From the NCBI RefSeq assembly GCF_026262505.1, contig NC_067208.1, positions 3,915,962 through 3,979,961 of the forward strand: 64,000 bases of DNA. The letters run 5' to 3'. The notes beneath the pieces were generated by a model, which had not been told where the DNA came from, ran no database searches, and saw only the letters and a list, made by a program, of their open reading frames with translations. The position numbers and the translations under genes are program-made. Positions 42,790 through 53,203 of the stretch are shown piece after piece. Origin of the DNA: Trichomonas vaginalis G3 (lineage: Eukaryota > Parabasalia > Trichomonadida > Trichomonadidae). Each line of letters opens with the position of its first letter. The stretch's first letter is position 1.

Positions 42790-44033
42790 TTTACTCAGAA
42801 AAATTTTTCTTTGTATATACACCATTCTGTACGTCTAAAAGACTTTTGACATTTGCCAAGAATGTTCGTTTAGACGCTGCCATATAACCATATTCTTGAC
42901 AATATTGTTTATACGAATCGTACAATGACCTTTCATCTAATGACACAAAGTCAGTTCATCTATGAACAGTTCATATACACTCTTGTTTGCTATCTAACAA
43001 TGTTTGTCTCTCTTCGGTATGTGGAATTTGTCTTGGATTGAACTTAGAAATATTTAATGTCATAAAATATGAGAACAAGTGGTTGTAAAAGTCAGATGTC
43101 AAAGTTTCTGCTAAGTCGTCAAAATATTCTGTATCTTGCATATGAGAATCTGACGTTCTGACAACTACATATCTTCTGTCAGAACTTTCTAACTTCATCG
43201 GAACAGCATTGTTTGAAACCATAATGAAGTTTGCAACATTTTCACAAACTCTTTGGTCTTTATATTTTCTTTCAACAACTCCAACTTTGTCTGTTATAAG
43301 ACTCTTCAAAGCATCTGAGTTCAAAACTTTTGTTGTATCTATACTTTGAAGTTCATTGCAAACTATAAGTTTCATATTCTCTATTGAGGAGTTAAACTTG
43401 CCACAGATGTTTTCTATGTTTGTCATATTCGGGTTCGAATAGCCCTCTAACAGTTTGCATAAGATATCTGTAAAGAATGTGTTCTTACCTGTTTCCTTGT
43501 TTTCCAATTATAATGAGAGCAGTTTCATTTTTAGCACTTGGATGTTGTAAGATGTTTGCAAACCAACATAAGATATACTCATAGACTCTTTCGTTTCCAT
43601 TGCATATAATTTTCTTTGACATGGTCTAACCAAGCTTCTATAATATTTTCTTTCCATTCTACTTGTTCGTATTTATATCCAGTGAAGATAGAATAGAAGT
43701 TTGGAGAAGGTGTATAGAACTTTATACCTCGAACTGAAAAAATCTTCTACTTTGACAATAAGATATCCAAGCATCTAACATCTTCATTCCAACTTGTACA
43801 ACTTTTATTTTCTTAAAGTTTCTGTCTACATTCTTGTTCAGACACTATTGTTGCTCTTGGTTTGTTAAAGACTACATCCCATTCTTTCATAACATAACAT
43901 TCTGGGGCAGAGTCAACATAAATGACTAAACGTTTTCAAATTCTCGACTGCTTTGTTTATAGTCTCGAAATGGACACATATTTCTGAATGCTTGGAAGTC
44001 ATAAAAATCTGAAACATCTATTCTGTACATTTT
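42790..44033 (-). pseudogene. SF3 helicase (D5-like), broken
   Basis: The best-preserved part shows a Walker A remnant (ETGKNTFFTDIL), Walker B (LIVCNELQS), the KVGVVERKYKDQR region and motif C (NFIMVSNNAVP), followed by SSDRRYVVV. This is the order in superfamily 3 helicases of the poxvirus D5 type, which unwind DNA at replication origins. Several breaks; only part of the gene is legible. Confidence 0.78.
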
Positions 44034-44058
44034 TATAAAAAAAAAAAAATATTTTTTT

Positions 44059-44866
44059 TTATTCTTGACTTTGTTGTTGCATTTGTTGCATTTGTTGCAT
44101 TTGTTGTTCTTGAGCTATTTGTTGTTGAAGTTGTTCTTGTAATACAATACTTTCACCAGTTGCATCTTCCAATTCGAAACTTTCTGCCGTCATTGACAAA
44201 TACATAGGACATAAAAGTTTTACAGGAACAAAGTTTGCGTCAACTAATGTCAACGTTATACTTGCCAAAGTGTTTGAGTTCACTAAGGTTGAAAATTCTG
44301 CATTCGAATGAACAATAGGCAAACCAGCAGAGAAAGTATTGTTTATACGCATAAGTATCTTTTTGGTCATAATAGTTTCTGTCGACATTCGAATAACACT
44401 TTGAACCTAAGTTTGAAACAATATATAAGATTGGTGTGCTTAATGTCAATGGAATAGACATTCCTTGTATGACACCTTTTCCTGTTATAGGAAACTGTTG
44501 GTAGTAAAAACCAGATATAAGTTTTGTATTATAGCTCATATTGTTTATAGTAAACTCAGTCGGACATCCAAACATAATGAAACCTGCTCTAGTTGCAGCA
44601 CATGTTACACCCGTACTTAAAGTATTAAATAAGTCAACAAAACCTGTTGGTGGTATATCTGAGTAAGTATCTTCAAAGGAGTATTTTTTACCATTCACAA
44701 CAATAAAGTCTTCTGGTGTCAAAAGAGCAAAACAGGCTTTAGTCGTCATTGTGTTTAAGGTTAGTTTACAATACCGTCCTTGAGGACTTTGTAAGTTTGT
44801 TGTTATAGAATTATATGACTCAGGGTTTTTAGTCGTAATAGTATAAACCATTATATCTTCTGCCAT
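44059..44866 (-). pseudogene. Minor capsid (penton-like) protein, broken
   Basis: Starts MAEDIMVYTITTKNPESY. It is strand-rich throughout (KACFALLTPEDFIVVNGKKYSF, GVIQGMSIPLTLSTPILYIVS) and ends in a Gln/Met repeat tail. Size, position next to the major capsid gene and beta content fit the single-jelly-roll minor capsid protein of Polintons. About one break. Confidence 0.65.
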
Positions 44867-44870
44867 TTAC

Positions 44871-45449
44871 TTAGCAAATAAATTTTAATGAAATGTTGTG
44901 GTCGTCAAATATTTTTATGACGTCTGGGAAACTATACTTTAAGTTCAACGTTTCACCTCCTTTCATAACGTATATCTTGTCAATGACATTATATGAAACA
45001 CCACAGCAACTAATGTCGGGTTCTATTTCTTTGATGTTTATATCGTCTGCCTCTGTCAAAAGTTTCAATAGTTCTTTCAAAACTTCATGAGGTGCAATGA
45101 CATATGAGTTCACTTTTACAGGGTTGTGTTCGACCAAGTTTAACATTATACCTAAAGCTTGACAAATCTTCTCCTGAGTTTGAAGTTTGTCTTTCAGTTG
45201 TTGGTAGTCGTTTCGAATATCTGCAACAGAACTTAAGTCTCTGCTAACTTCAGGATATGTTGGTTCTTTTACAGGAACAATTGTTATACCATCTTCGTCT
45301 TCGTATGGTTTCCCCACTTCAACATCTCTGTCTTTGACATTGACAACAACACTTTGACTGTTTGTTTGAGTTGGTGAATTTAACTTCACATCTGCCACCG
45401 CCATTAAACCTTTTGAAACACTTATGCTTCTATTTTTCGGAAATGACAT
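44871..45449 (-). CDS. Unrecognised 192-residue Maverick protein with a coiled coil
   Basis: The frame is open upstream to 45719, but MSFPKNRSISVSKGLM at 45449 is the likely start: it faces the divergent gene at 45468 across an 18-base promoter-like spacer, TTTACTTAGAATAAAAAG. A coiled coil spans about 95-125 (IRNDYQQLKDKLQTQEKI), and the C-terminal domain includes CCGVSYNVIDKIYVMKGG. It lies between the minor and major capsid genes on the same strand, so a virion or assembly role is likely but inferred. Confidence 0.6.
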   Translation of the reverse strand: MSFPKNRSISVSKGLMAVADVKLNSPTQTNSQSVVVNVKDRDVEVGKPYEDEDGITIVPVKEPTYPEVSRDLSSVADIRNDYQQLKDKLQTQEKICQALGIMLNLVEHNPVKVNSYVIAPHEVLKELLKLLTEADDINIKEIEPDISCCGVSYNVIDKIYVMKGGETLNLKYSFPDVIKIFDDHNISLKFIC

Positions 45450-45467
45450 TTTACTTAGAATAAAAAG

Positions 45468-45887
45468 ATGGACGTATTCGGATATCTTATTGAATTGAAG
45501 CAGAACAAAGTTTATACTCACAAACAATACAAATACATTGACAGAATAGTTCTTTACACAAACAATGGTAAATGTTATAGAATAGCAGTCTTTGCTGAAC
45601 CAAAATATTTCCATAAAGCAAAGAAAGTTGGTATAACTGAAATGGTGAAAGTTCTTGACGTTGACAAAAATATAACAACAAAACTTACAGATATTTCTAA
45701 AGGAAAGTTTATAATACAATATTATGTCAAAACTGGCGTACTGTCAATATTTGACGGAGAGAAGTCAGTTCAAGAACAACTTACTGACCTGCTGCCAAAA
45801 TCTGCTCGATGGAAGCTGTCGTTATGCCAATCTGAGGAGCCCCAGCAGGTTTCATCGAACGAATCTTCAAAAGAGCATCTTCCGTGA
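45468..45887 (+). CDS. Unrecognised 139-residue Maverick protein
   Basis: Starts MDVFGYLIELKQNKVYTHK. Beta-rich, Lys-rich N-terminal 110 residues (CYRIAVFAEPKYFHK, IIQYYVKTGVLSIFDG). The 3' end overlaps the convergent major capsid region by about 100 bases, so the last residues may be altered. No family is recognised. Confidence 0.55.
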   Translation: MDVFGYLIELKQNKVYTHKQYKYIDRIVLYTNNGKCYRIAVFAEPKYFHKAKKVGITEMVKVLDVDKNITTKLTDISKGKFIIQYYVKTGVLSIFDGEKSVQEQLTDLLPKSARWKLSLCQSEEPQQVSSNESSKEHLP

Positions 45888-47389
45888 AAAGTGCTATTGG
45901 TTTTGTAAACTTCTTTGCTCTCAGTTCATCTGGACCGTCTCTGTCACCAGTATATTGTATTTGTACAGTACCAACAGTTGAAATACCACCCATAAAGTCT
46001 TCTGAGTCAGCAAATGGAATGCCAAGCCAAAAGTTTGAACGGTCTCCATTTGTATATTGAGTTTTTTGACCTCCTGTATGAGTCCATACTTTCACATATG
46101 GCATAATAGAACTTTGCATTTCAGGGTTAATGGTTGTTGTGAAGTTGTTGTTAAAGTTCATAGCATCTAATGTCAAGTTGTATGACCTCATATCCTCAAC
46201 TGTAGAATATTCTTCTCTTGGATAATATTTGCCATCTATGTTTATATGATATTTAATACCGGGGTTGTAGAAACAAGAATAGTCATTTATAGTTCGTCTG
46301 AACAGTACAAACATAGTATCTGCATGTTTCATTGCAGTTGTTAAAGCAATATCTGTTCTTGCACCTGGGTCAGCACTTTGGTTTCCAACTTCACCTGCAA
46401 AGTCTTTGACAGATATTTTGGTGTATAGGGAACATAAGTGGAACTGCAATATATTTGGCAGCTAAAGCATTTGAAATATCTGGGTCCAACATATAGACTG
46501 CAAGTCTGCTTTCTATTCTCTTGCATTCAAACTTTTCGCATGTGAACTTAACTGGGTCCCAAGCAGTTCCAGCAGCATTGAAATAATAGTTTACTTCATT
46601 GTTGAAGTTTGAGAAACCAAAGTCTAAGTCAACTTTGTCTTTGCAAAATTCGGCGAATGACGTTTGATTTGTTCCCTTTACGTCTGTAAGAGTGAATGGG
46701 TCTTGTGTTGGTGCAATGACTAAGTTATTTTTGCTTGGAGTAAGTTCGATAGAAATTTTTCCTGCCCAGTTTGGCAAGTATCTTAAAAACCTGAAGATGA
46801 GGAAAGATGACAAAGGAACTCTAAGTTTCAGTTTTACTTTAGTGGCAGCAGTTCCATCTGAACCAGAAAGGTTAACATAAACTCCTGGAACGTTAGGGTC
46901 AAGTCTTCTTATTTTCTCAATATTTGCATACTGGTCTGTTTGTTCTCTAGCTTGTGGTTGTACTGAGTTTCTCAAAGCGAACCATTCATAGTTTGCCCAT
47001 GTTACTGTTTGAACTAAGTCAGAGTTAGAATATATCTTATATCCCATGAAAACTTCTGGAGCATATTGGTATCCGACATAGAAAATTCCATTGCAACCTT
47101 TCTTGTCAGACAACTTGGCAGAAGGTTTTATTTCAATGTCTTGTTCCACGTATAAGAAAGAGTTGTCAATAGAAATAATATGAAACCTGTCGCAAGCAAT
47201 ATCTACTGTTGTTGAAGAACCTTCTCCAAACTCACCTACGTTTCCATAAGAAACAGCAGTTGTATATTCGTAAGTTCCAGGAACTATTTCTGACCTTCTA
47301 ATGGCATTGTCGCATTCGTTATACCATTCGGAAACATTTCCGTTCATGGCATCCAAAACTGTTGGCGTTATATTCTGAGCGGCGTACAT
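45781..47389 (-). pseudogene. Major capsid protein (double jelly-roll type), broken
   Basis: The N-terminal part starts MYAAQNITPTVLDAMNGNVSEWY and is rich in beta strands (FLYVEQDIEIKPSAKL, LRVPLSSFLIFRFLRYLPNWAGKISIELTP), as in Polinton and adintovirus major capsid proteins. The distal part (HADTMFVLFRRTINDYSC, FWLGIPFADSEDF) is the second jelly roll. A single break appears to separate them. About 530 residues in total suits the family. Confidence 0.82.
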
Positions 47390-47428
47390 TTCATATGGGT
47401 AAAAATATAGAATAGTTGGATTTATTTG

Positions 47429-50005
47429 TCATAATTGTTTCGTACCAAGCTTTACTTTCTTCCTGACTGAGTTTTTAACTCTTCTTTTTCCTTCATTGCT
47501 ACTACTTTCACTAGATGAAGTTACTTCTTCACTACTTTCACTTTGTTCTACTCTTCTCTTCTTCTTTGGTGTCGCTTTTGGTAACTTGCCCTCTGCTTCA
47601 AGTTGTTGCATCTTTGCCTCATGTTCACCTAGTATGTTGTAAATTTCCCATGTCCTTTTTGCCTTTGGGCTCTGGTCGCCCATCTCAGGTAACCTATATC
47701 CTAGAAAGATTTTGTCATAGTTTGTATTTGAGTCTTCGCGTATTGTTTGCATGACTCTTTCCTGAGTTTCCGGTTCAAGCTCTTCAAACAGAGCTTGTCC
47801 ATATGGAATAAGCTCGTTTCCAAATATATGTTTTTGTAGCCATTCTGGTTTTCTTTCCATGTTACCAATAATATCTTTTGTGAATGGGAAAGCTTTTACC
47901 CAATGTTTCAGTCTTGCGTCATTTATTTCTGTAGTTTCCAAAGGAGGGACTTGTTCGTTTCCTTCAGGCTCTTCTAGCTGTTGTTGCTGAACTATTTCTT
48001 CCATGTCTGGTTGTATCTGAACTTCTTCCTGTGGAGTTTCTTGTACCTCATCTGCTGGCATTTCATATATTCCGAGACCGTTTTTAAAAAGTTCCCTATC
48101 TAAGTCATCCGGACTCATAAACCTTTCTTCTTTCGTTCCGTCTCTATTTTTTACGCGTTTCATGAAGAGAGTTGAATTATCATTTAGCTCTGACACCAAA
48201 TATCTCGGAGTAAATTCAGTCATGTCATTTGGATGATATGCTATTAAATCATATCCCTTAGCGAGCTTGTATTTTCCAGGTTTGAAATTATATCCCATTT
48301 GGTGCTGAACCATAAAGCTAAATAGGTTCGGGTCAGTATTTCCTTCCTTGAACTTTCTAATAGCTTCTTTATATCTGTCACTAAAGTCAAGAGTATCTGG
48401 GTAACCATAGTCTTCCTTAAGCATTTTTAAGAATTCTTGGTTTCCTTGTTCTCTACTTCTTTTATGTCCTTGCTCTGTTTGTGGTTGTTGCTGTGCAGTG
48501 TTTTGAACTGTTGGTTGTTGCTGTGCAGTGTTTTGAACTGTTGGTTGCTGTGCAGTGTTTTGAACTGTTGGTTGTGGTGCAGTGTTTTGAACTGTTGGTT
48601 GTGGTGCAGTATTTTGAACTGTTGGTTGTGGTGCAGTGTTTTGAACTGTTGGTTGTTGTGCTGGATTTTGAACTGTTGGTTGTTGTGCTGGATTTTGAAC
48701 TGTTGGTTGTTGTGTTGGTTTTGGTGCATGCCTGTGTCTGTGTCCATGTGACGATGTAAATGTTTTAGGTAGTCCTGGTGCAGGTGCTTCTCTTGGAGGG
48801 TTTGGTGGTATATAAGTTCCACCAGCTGGTATATAAGTTCCACCAGCTGGCACATATGTTCCATCTGCAGCATAATGTCCTACCTGACTTTTCGTTTTTA
48901 AGAAAGCATTTACTAGGTCTGTTTTGGTCTGTTGTAACTCTTTTTCTTGACTTTCCACAACAGTTGCTCTAACGGCGTCATAGGCACTTTGAACTGCCTG
49001 TCTCGTTGCTGCATCTGTTATTTTCGTCATATTTTGTGCTACTTCTCTTAACTCGTTGTCGAAACCTTCAGACTTCAGTTTCTTTCCAGATGAGAAGTCG
49101 TTCACTAGTTTCACCTTACTATGAAGAGCTTCGAAGGCGTTCTTAAAGTCAGCATTCATTAAAGCTTCATTTGAACTGTCTTCATCCGCTTGTATTTTTG
49201 TCCTTATTGACCCTATAAGTTGGGCTGCTTTGGCGTTGGCTTGGGCATCTAACCAGTCATTATTAGCTTTTATATATTCTGCGCTTTTCATTGCCTTTTG
49301 CATGGCTGCGTCGTTATTTTTACTTTCTTGTGCTAAGTTTTCATACTGTACGGTTTGGTTTTGCAACTGTAAAAGTTTTTCTGCCTTTACATTTGCTTCA
49401 ACTTCTTTTTTATACTCATCGCTATCCATATATGTCTTCAGGGCTTTTTGTTTTATTTCTTCATCTTTCAGTACTTTATATTGAGTAGTATGGTTTTTCA
49501 AATTTATAACATCTTGTTCCATTTTTGCTACTTCTGCTGCTTTTTCTGACACTTTTTTCGCATATTCCTCTGTACTTAGTTCTTTCAGTTGTTCTTCTTT
49601 CTTCTTTTTCTCTACGTTTAACTCATTGAGTTTCTTTGTGTGTCTGTCATATTCTAGTTTCTTTTCGTTTTCACTTATTTGTTTCTGTATGTCTATGTTT
49701 GACTTTTTGACATCTGTTATTTGATTTTTGAGTGAACTCAAATTCATTTGACTTTGAGGGTTATAAGCTGTTCCGTCTGCAGCTCCACCATAGCCTGCCA
49801 TTTTCGCTAAAAGTGCCGCTCTTAAACCCCCACTCTGTGCACCAATAACTCGGTTTAAAAGCATAGGGTTGCTTGACATTTGTTGCAACATAGTGGGGTC
49901 ATTCATAATTTGTTGTTGCAACTGTTGTTGTGGTGTCAGTTTTACTATTGGATGTTTCAATGCTCTCTTCCTCTTACGTATATTCTTACGTAGCTTACGT
50001 GGCAT
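47429..50005 (-). CDS. Large Maverick structural protein with coiled coil and Gln/Pro repeats
   Basis: 858 residues, whole. It starts with a very basic patch (MPRKLRKNIRKRKRALKHP) and a Gln/Met-rich segment. A long coiled coil covers about 85-330. Repeats of GGTYIPA follow, then His-rich SSHGHRHRHAPKP, then about nine units of the ten-residue repeat QQPTVQNTAP (DNA 48470-48725). The C-terminal part is acidic then basic (GKRRVKNSVRKKVK). It is the first gene inside the right TIR, upstream of the major capsid gene on the same strand. Basic ends and a coiled coil suggest a core or DNA-binding virion protein. The repeat region likely varies in length between copies. Confidence 0.75.
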   Translation of the reverse strand: MPRKLRKNIRKRKRALKHPIVKLTPQQQLQQQIMNDPTMLQQMSSNPMLLNRVIGAQSGGLRAALLAKMAGYGGAADGTAYNPQSQMNLSSLKNQITDVKKSNIDIQKQISENEKKLEYDRHTKKLNELNVEKKKKEEQLKELSTEEYAKKVSEKAAEVAKMEQDVINLKNHTTQYKVLKDEEIKQKALKTYMDSDEYKKEVEANVKAEKLLQLQNQTVQYENLAQESKNNDAAMQKAMKSAEYIKANNDWLDAQANAKAAQLIGSIRTKIQADEDSSNEALMNADFKNAFEALHSKVKLVNDFSSGKKLKSEGFDNELREVAQNMTKITDAATRQAVQSAYDAVRATVVESQEKELQQTKTDLVNAFLKTKSQVGHYAADGTYVPAGGTYIPAGGTYIPPNPPREAPAPGLPKTFTSSHGHRHRHAPKPTQQPTVQNPAQQPTVQNPAQQPTVQNTAPQPTVQNTAPQPTVQNTAPQPTVQNTAQQPTVQNTAQQQPTVQNTAQQQPQTEQGHKRSREQGNQEFLKMLKEDYGYPDTLDFSDRYKEAIRKFKEGNTDPNLFSFMVQHQMGYNFKPGKYKLAKGYDLIAYHPNDMTEFTPRYLVSELNDNSTLFMKRVKNRDGTKEERFMSPDDLDRELFKNGLGIYEMPADEVQETPQEEVQIQPDMEEIVQQQQLEEPEGNEQVPPLETTEINDARLKHWVKAFPFTKDIIGNMERKPEWLQKHIFGNELIPYGQALFEELEPETQERVMQTIREDSNTNYDKIFLGYRLPEMGDQSPKAKRTWEIYNILGEHEAKMQQLEAEGKLPKATPKKKRRVEQSESSEEVTSSSESSSNEGKRRVKNSVRKKVKLGTKQL

Positions 50006-50136
50006 TTTAAGTGAAGTTAAAAAGCGGTTTTTGACAGATGTTTATATGACACTTTTTGTTCAGCACAAAAAACTACTCGGTCAAAGTGTTGTCAGTTTTG
50101 TAAAATAACCGTCCTATCTTGTTTTAAAATGGAGAA

Positions 50137-50349
50137 AAGGCTTCTCAAAGTATACTTCCTTGGAACGCCGGTAACTTTTCCTGTAGCGACGTTAGACCCT
50201 TACTTGTCCGGACAAAGTTATACTAAACTTTTTATGGGCTAGAGGGCACGAAGTGCCTGGAAGGCCATCCCAAGAAAAAAAAAAACTTCATTATACTAAA
50301 CATCTTCAGGGCTAGAGGGCACGAAGTGCCTGGAGGCCCCACTGCCTTT

Positions 50350-50378
<29 letters not shown>
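50137..50378 (-). repeat. Right TIR of the Maverick
   Basis: Inverted equivalent of the left TIR, ending in a T run and TA repeat. The GGCACTTCGTGCC palindrome occurs twice. Confidence 0.88.
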
Positions 50379-50380
<2 letters not shown>

Positions 50381-50444
50381 GTATACTTTAAGAACAAACT
50401 TAATACAAAAAATTCTATGAGTCGTATTAAATCAAATAATTTAA

Positions 50445-50449
50445 TCATT
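50445..50449 (+). promoter_or_regulatory. Initiator of the 50461 gene
   Basis: TCATT, with its A 14 bases before the ATG. The gene therefore keeps its own promoter although the Maverick ends only about 70 bp upstream. Confidence 0.7.
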
Positions 50450-50460
50450 GCTGACAGATA

Positions 50461-51549
50461 ATGAGAAGACAAAGAGTACTATCGTCAGTATCAACATACA
50501 ACACAATAAACTCATCTCTTCAAGTATTATTTAACATAATCTCACTAATAATCGCAGTTATAATGACATTTCAATTTTTCTTCCAAAAAAATATCGAAAA
50601 GATTACAGAAATTAGTGCAGTATACGACAGATCTTATATCAGCGGAAATTACATTATATTTTCTTGCTCTGATTTTAATTCTTTGAATTCATTTTCTTAT
50701 ATCTACCTTAAAACCTATGAAAATTCCGTGGAAACACGAATAAGAGCCATAAATACTACATTGACGTACAATATTGATGAAGAATCTTACGCAACAAAAC
50801 TCAAATCGCCTTGGTTTTCTTTCTCAAACATTAATATTAGCAGCTTTACTCTTGAAGTCATACTTGATAAAAATCTCGACGCAAAACTGTTCGTTGTTCA
50901 ATCTTCCGACCAATTTACAGAAATTGCTGCCTTTTTACACAGAATGTTCAGACTCCTTGCTGTAGCAATACTTCTATATTACCTTTTCTATCTGGTTTTC
51001 TTTGAAGATGGAAATATTTCAGATATTCGTTTAATTTTGATCGTTTCGTTATTCTCAGTAATTCTTGCAAATATGGAATACCCGGATGCTTCAAATTATA
51101 ATTACGCTATTGGAATATCCATAGGAGCCCAAATTTTCTTTTTATTTTATTGCTCTGCAAAATCACTTTACAATTTTAAGCATACGCTCTTACTAGAATT
51201 AATCTATTGCTTTGCCAATGGATTTTGCCATAACCAAAACAATAATTCAAATTTAGTCGCTACAACGATTGGTTGGCTTTCGGCTTTCCTCAATGGCTTA
51301 ATTTTAGTTTCAATTGTTTATTTTACGATCGTTACCTTAACAAATGTTGATTTTACTTTATTTAATTTGATTCATTCGATTTTAAGAATGGTCATCATTA
51401 TGTTTTTGGCCACATCATGGATTATTGGAATTATGGTTCCAACTTTATCAGATTCGATTCCATCAAATATTATTTCTTCTTTCTTTTATAACTATACTGT
51501 TCCTTTCTTGATTTCCATCTCTATTGTTCAAATGCATTGGTATGATTAA
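50461..51549 (+). CDS. Multipass membrane protein, possibly GOST/TMEM181-like
   Basis: 362 residues. One membrane helix at about 21-41 is followed by a 115-residue luminal/extracellular beta-rich domain (NYIIFSCSDFNSL, FTLEVILDKNL). Six to seven helices follow (about 161-181, 190-205, 215-232, 242-256, 270-294, 307-328, 338-356). A single helix, a beta domain and a seven-helix bundle is the layout of GOLD-domain seven-helix (GOST) proteins such as TMEM181 and Wntless, which act in secretory-pathway trafficking. The match is by topology only. A good initiator lies upstream. Codon use is host-like. Confidence 0.65.
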   Translation: MRRQRVLSSVSTYNTINSSLQVLFNIISLIIAVIMTFQFFFQKNIEKITEISAVYDRSYISGNYIIFSCSDFNSLNSFSYIYLKTYENSVETRIRAINTTLTYNIDEESYATKLKSPWFSFSNINISSFTLEVILDKNLDAKLFVVQSSDQFTEIAAFLHRMFRLLAVAILLYYLFYLVFFEDGNISDIRLILIVSLFSVILANMEYPDASNYNYAIGISIGAQIFFLFYCSAKSLYNFKHTLLLELIYCFANGFCHNQNNNSNLVATTIGWLSAFLNGLILVSIVYFTIVTLTNVDFTLFNLIHSILRMVIIMFLATSWIIGIMVPTLSDSIPSNIISSFFYNYTVPFLISISIVQMHWYD

Positions 51550-52159
51550 CGGGAAGCTCTTCTTCTTTTGTTATTTTGTTTTTTTATAAAATGTATTTTA
51601 TATTGATTCTATCTTTTTCACATACATGATTATTTTTATCAATGTACTGGATATTCAAACGCAGATGAATCTATTTCAAATTGGAAATTTATTAATTAAC
51701 TCCAATATCATAAATCATGATACTACAGTTTATCACAAAAGCCATTTAAATAATTTTGCATTTAAATGAAGAGAATTTGATTATATTTTATGTCATCAAA
51801 TTTTCCGAGTTAGCTAAGAAAATCAATGTGATATTATTAAAACATGGGGCATTTAAAAATAAGATACACTGTCAAAATGTTATGTTTCCGGTTATATTGA
51901 TTAAAATCATTCTTTTATCCCCAGAAAAAAATCTGCTTGATAGATTTTACAAGAGTTTACAATTTTTATACAGGCACAAAGTTTTTAATTGAATATATCC
52001 ATTTATAATTCCTTTTTTTGGAATAATATTGAGAAAATGATGCATATTTTAATAATTATTTGTGAATATAATGAGGAGAAAACAGTGTATTAAATGCAAA
52101 TCATACAAACACGTTTTAAACCGCAACAACAAAAAAATAAAAACAAAATAAAAAATTAA
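51550..52159. other. Intergenic; one doubtful 78-residue frame
   Basis: A frame at 51756-51992 (MHLNEENLIIFYVIKFSEL...) has no recognisable domain and may be chance or an old gene remnant. No RNA gene is seen. Confidence 0.4.
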
Positions 52160-53203
52160 TTAATTGGAACTTGTAATAAAAGGATGCTGAAGAATCTCTT
52201 GAGCAGTGATTCTCTTCTTCGGATCGAAAACAAGCATTTTCTTCAGCAAATCCCAAAATAATGCGCTATTCGGATCTCCCTGAACGACAAAGTCATCCAA
52301 TGACTTGACACCAGGGTACGTACAGTGCGTTTTGTGCTGCGGACGGTTATTTATTGCACACCAAGTAGATTCATCGATAAATGTTCCGTTTTCGAAGAAT
52401 TTATCCTTCAAAGGAGCATTCTGTAACATTTCTTGAGGAAACTCGCCAATTATTCTTGACATTCTTCTCAACATGAAATTTTCATTTTCAGCCCAGAATA
52501 AAGGTAGACCGAGAGCCAATTCGGCAATTGTACAAGCAAGAGACCAAATATCTGCTGCTGTTGTAATAGGATAACTTAAGACAATTTCAGGAGCTCTGTA
52601 ATATCTCGTAATGAAATAACCAGACAAACATTCTTCCTCTTCAACGATACCACCAAGGTCAACGAGCTTGGAAATTATTGTATTCTTGATGTGCGAAATG
52701 TTTTCGGGCTTGCTATCTGCATGAATAAGCTTATTTTTGTGCAAAGCTTGGCAAGCTTTAGCAATATCCTTGAAAATAAGACGTATCATTTTAAGGTTCA
52801 TCGGTCGGAAGTTGTTTTTCTGTAGGATACTGTACATATCTTGACCTAAAATTTCGTATATGATAACAGCATGACCCTCATACGTGAAACACCCTTCCAT
52901 TTGTACGATGTTCATTTTCTCTTCGTCAGTTAGTAAGTTTTGAAGCTTCAAGTTGAGATTTACCTCTATTGCTCCGTAATCTGCGCTGCAATCCAATTTT
53001 ACAATTTTGCAAGCGTAATATTGGTTGTACCTATCGTCCTTAGCCAAATATACATCAGCAAAGTTACCTGAACCAAGTTTTTCAAGAAGTGTGTAATTTA
53101 ATCCTAAATCATCGGAAATAACATCACCCTTGTATACAATTAGTCTGCCATCTGCTGTGTGTCGCCCGTCCGGGGCCAAATCTATTGTCGTGTCGGTCAA
53201 CAT
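52160..53203 (-). CDS. DYRK-like (CMGC) protein kinase with altered HRD and DFG motifs
   Basis: 347 residues. The glycine loop is GSGNFADV (44-51), the catalytic lysine is in YACKIVKL (K66), and Glu80 is in the C-helix. The catalytic loop is HADSKPENI (161-169), with Ala for the Arg of HRD and Ser after Asp. The metal motif is DLG (182-184). The activation segment GYFITRYYRAPEIV, with Tyr196 and the RYYRAPE block, and the CMGC insert region point to DYRK/HIPK-type kinases. The C-lobe ends KRITAQEILQHPFI. Asp163, Lys165, Asn168 and Asp182 remain, so it is probably active. The short N-terminal extension (30 residues) lacks a typical DYRK DH box. Confidence 0.85.
   Translation of the reverse strand: MLTDTTIDLAPDGRHTADGRLIVYKGDVISDDLGLNYTLLEKLGSGNFADVYLAKDDRYNQYYACKIVKLDCSADYGAIEVNLNLKLQNLLTDEEKMNIVQMEGCFTYEGHAVIIYEILGQDMYSILQKNNFRPMNLKMIRLIFKDIAKACQALHKNKLIHADSKPENISHIKNTIISKLVDLGGIVEEEECLSGYFITRYYRAPEIVLSYPITTAADIWSLACTIAELALGLPLFWAENENFMLRRMSRIIGEFPQEMLQNAPLKDKFFENGTFIDESTWCAINNRPQHKTHCTYPGVKSLDDFVVQGDPNSALFWDLLKKMLVFDPKKRITAQEILQHPFITSSN

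Larger units (their letters stand above)
26996..50378. mobile_element. Maverick/Polinton element, 23.4 kb, decayed
   Basis: Long terminal inverted repeats border a block of virus-like genes: protein-primed PolB, RVE integrase, FtsK/HerA-type ATPase, SF3 helicase, major and minor capsid proteins and a large structural protein. Gene content and size are typical of Trichomonas Mavericks. The TIRs match at roughly 95% outside one length difference, so the copy is fairly young by TIR divergence. Even so, about half of its genes are broken (on the order of ten or more breaks), and I take it to be non-functional. No cysteine (adenain-like) protease was recognised. A target duplication could not be resolved because TA repeats abut both ends. 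Confidence 0.93.

Noticed and set aside
48437-48873. Cys/Leu/Val-rich or His/Gln-rich frames opposite or across the large structural gene
   Set aside because: They come from the Gln/Pro repeat region of the 858-residue protein read in other frames.
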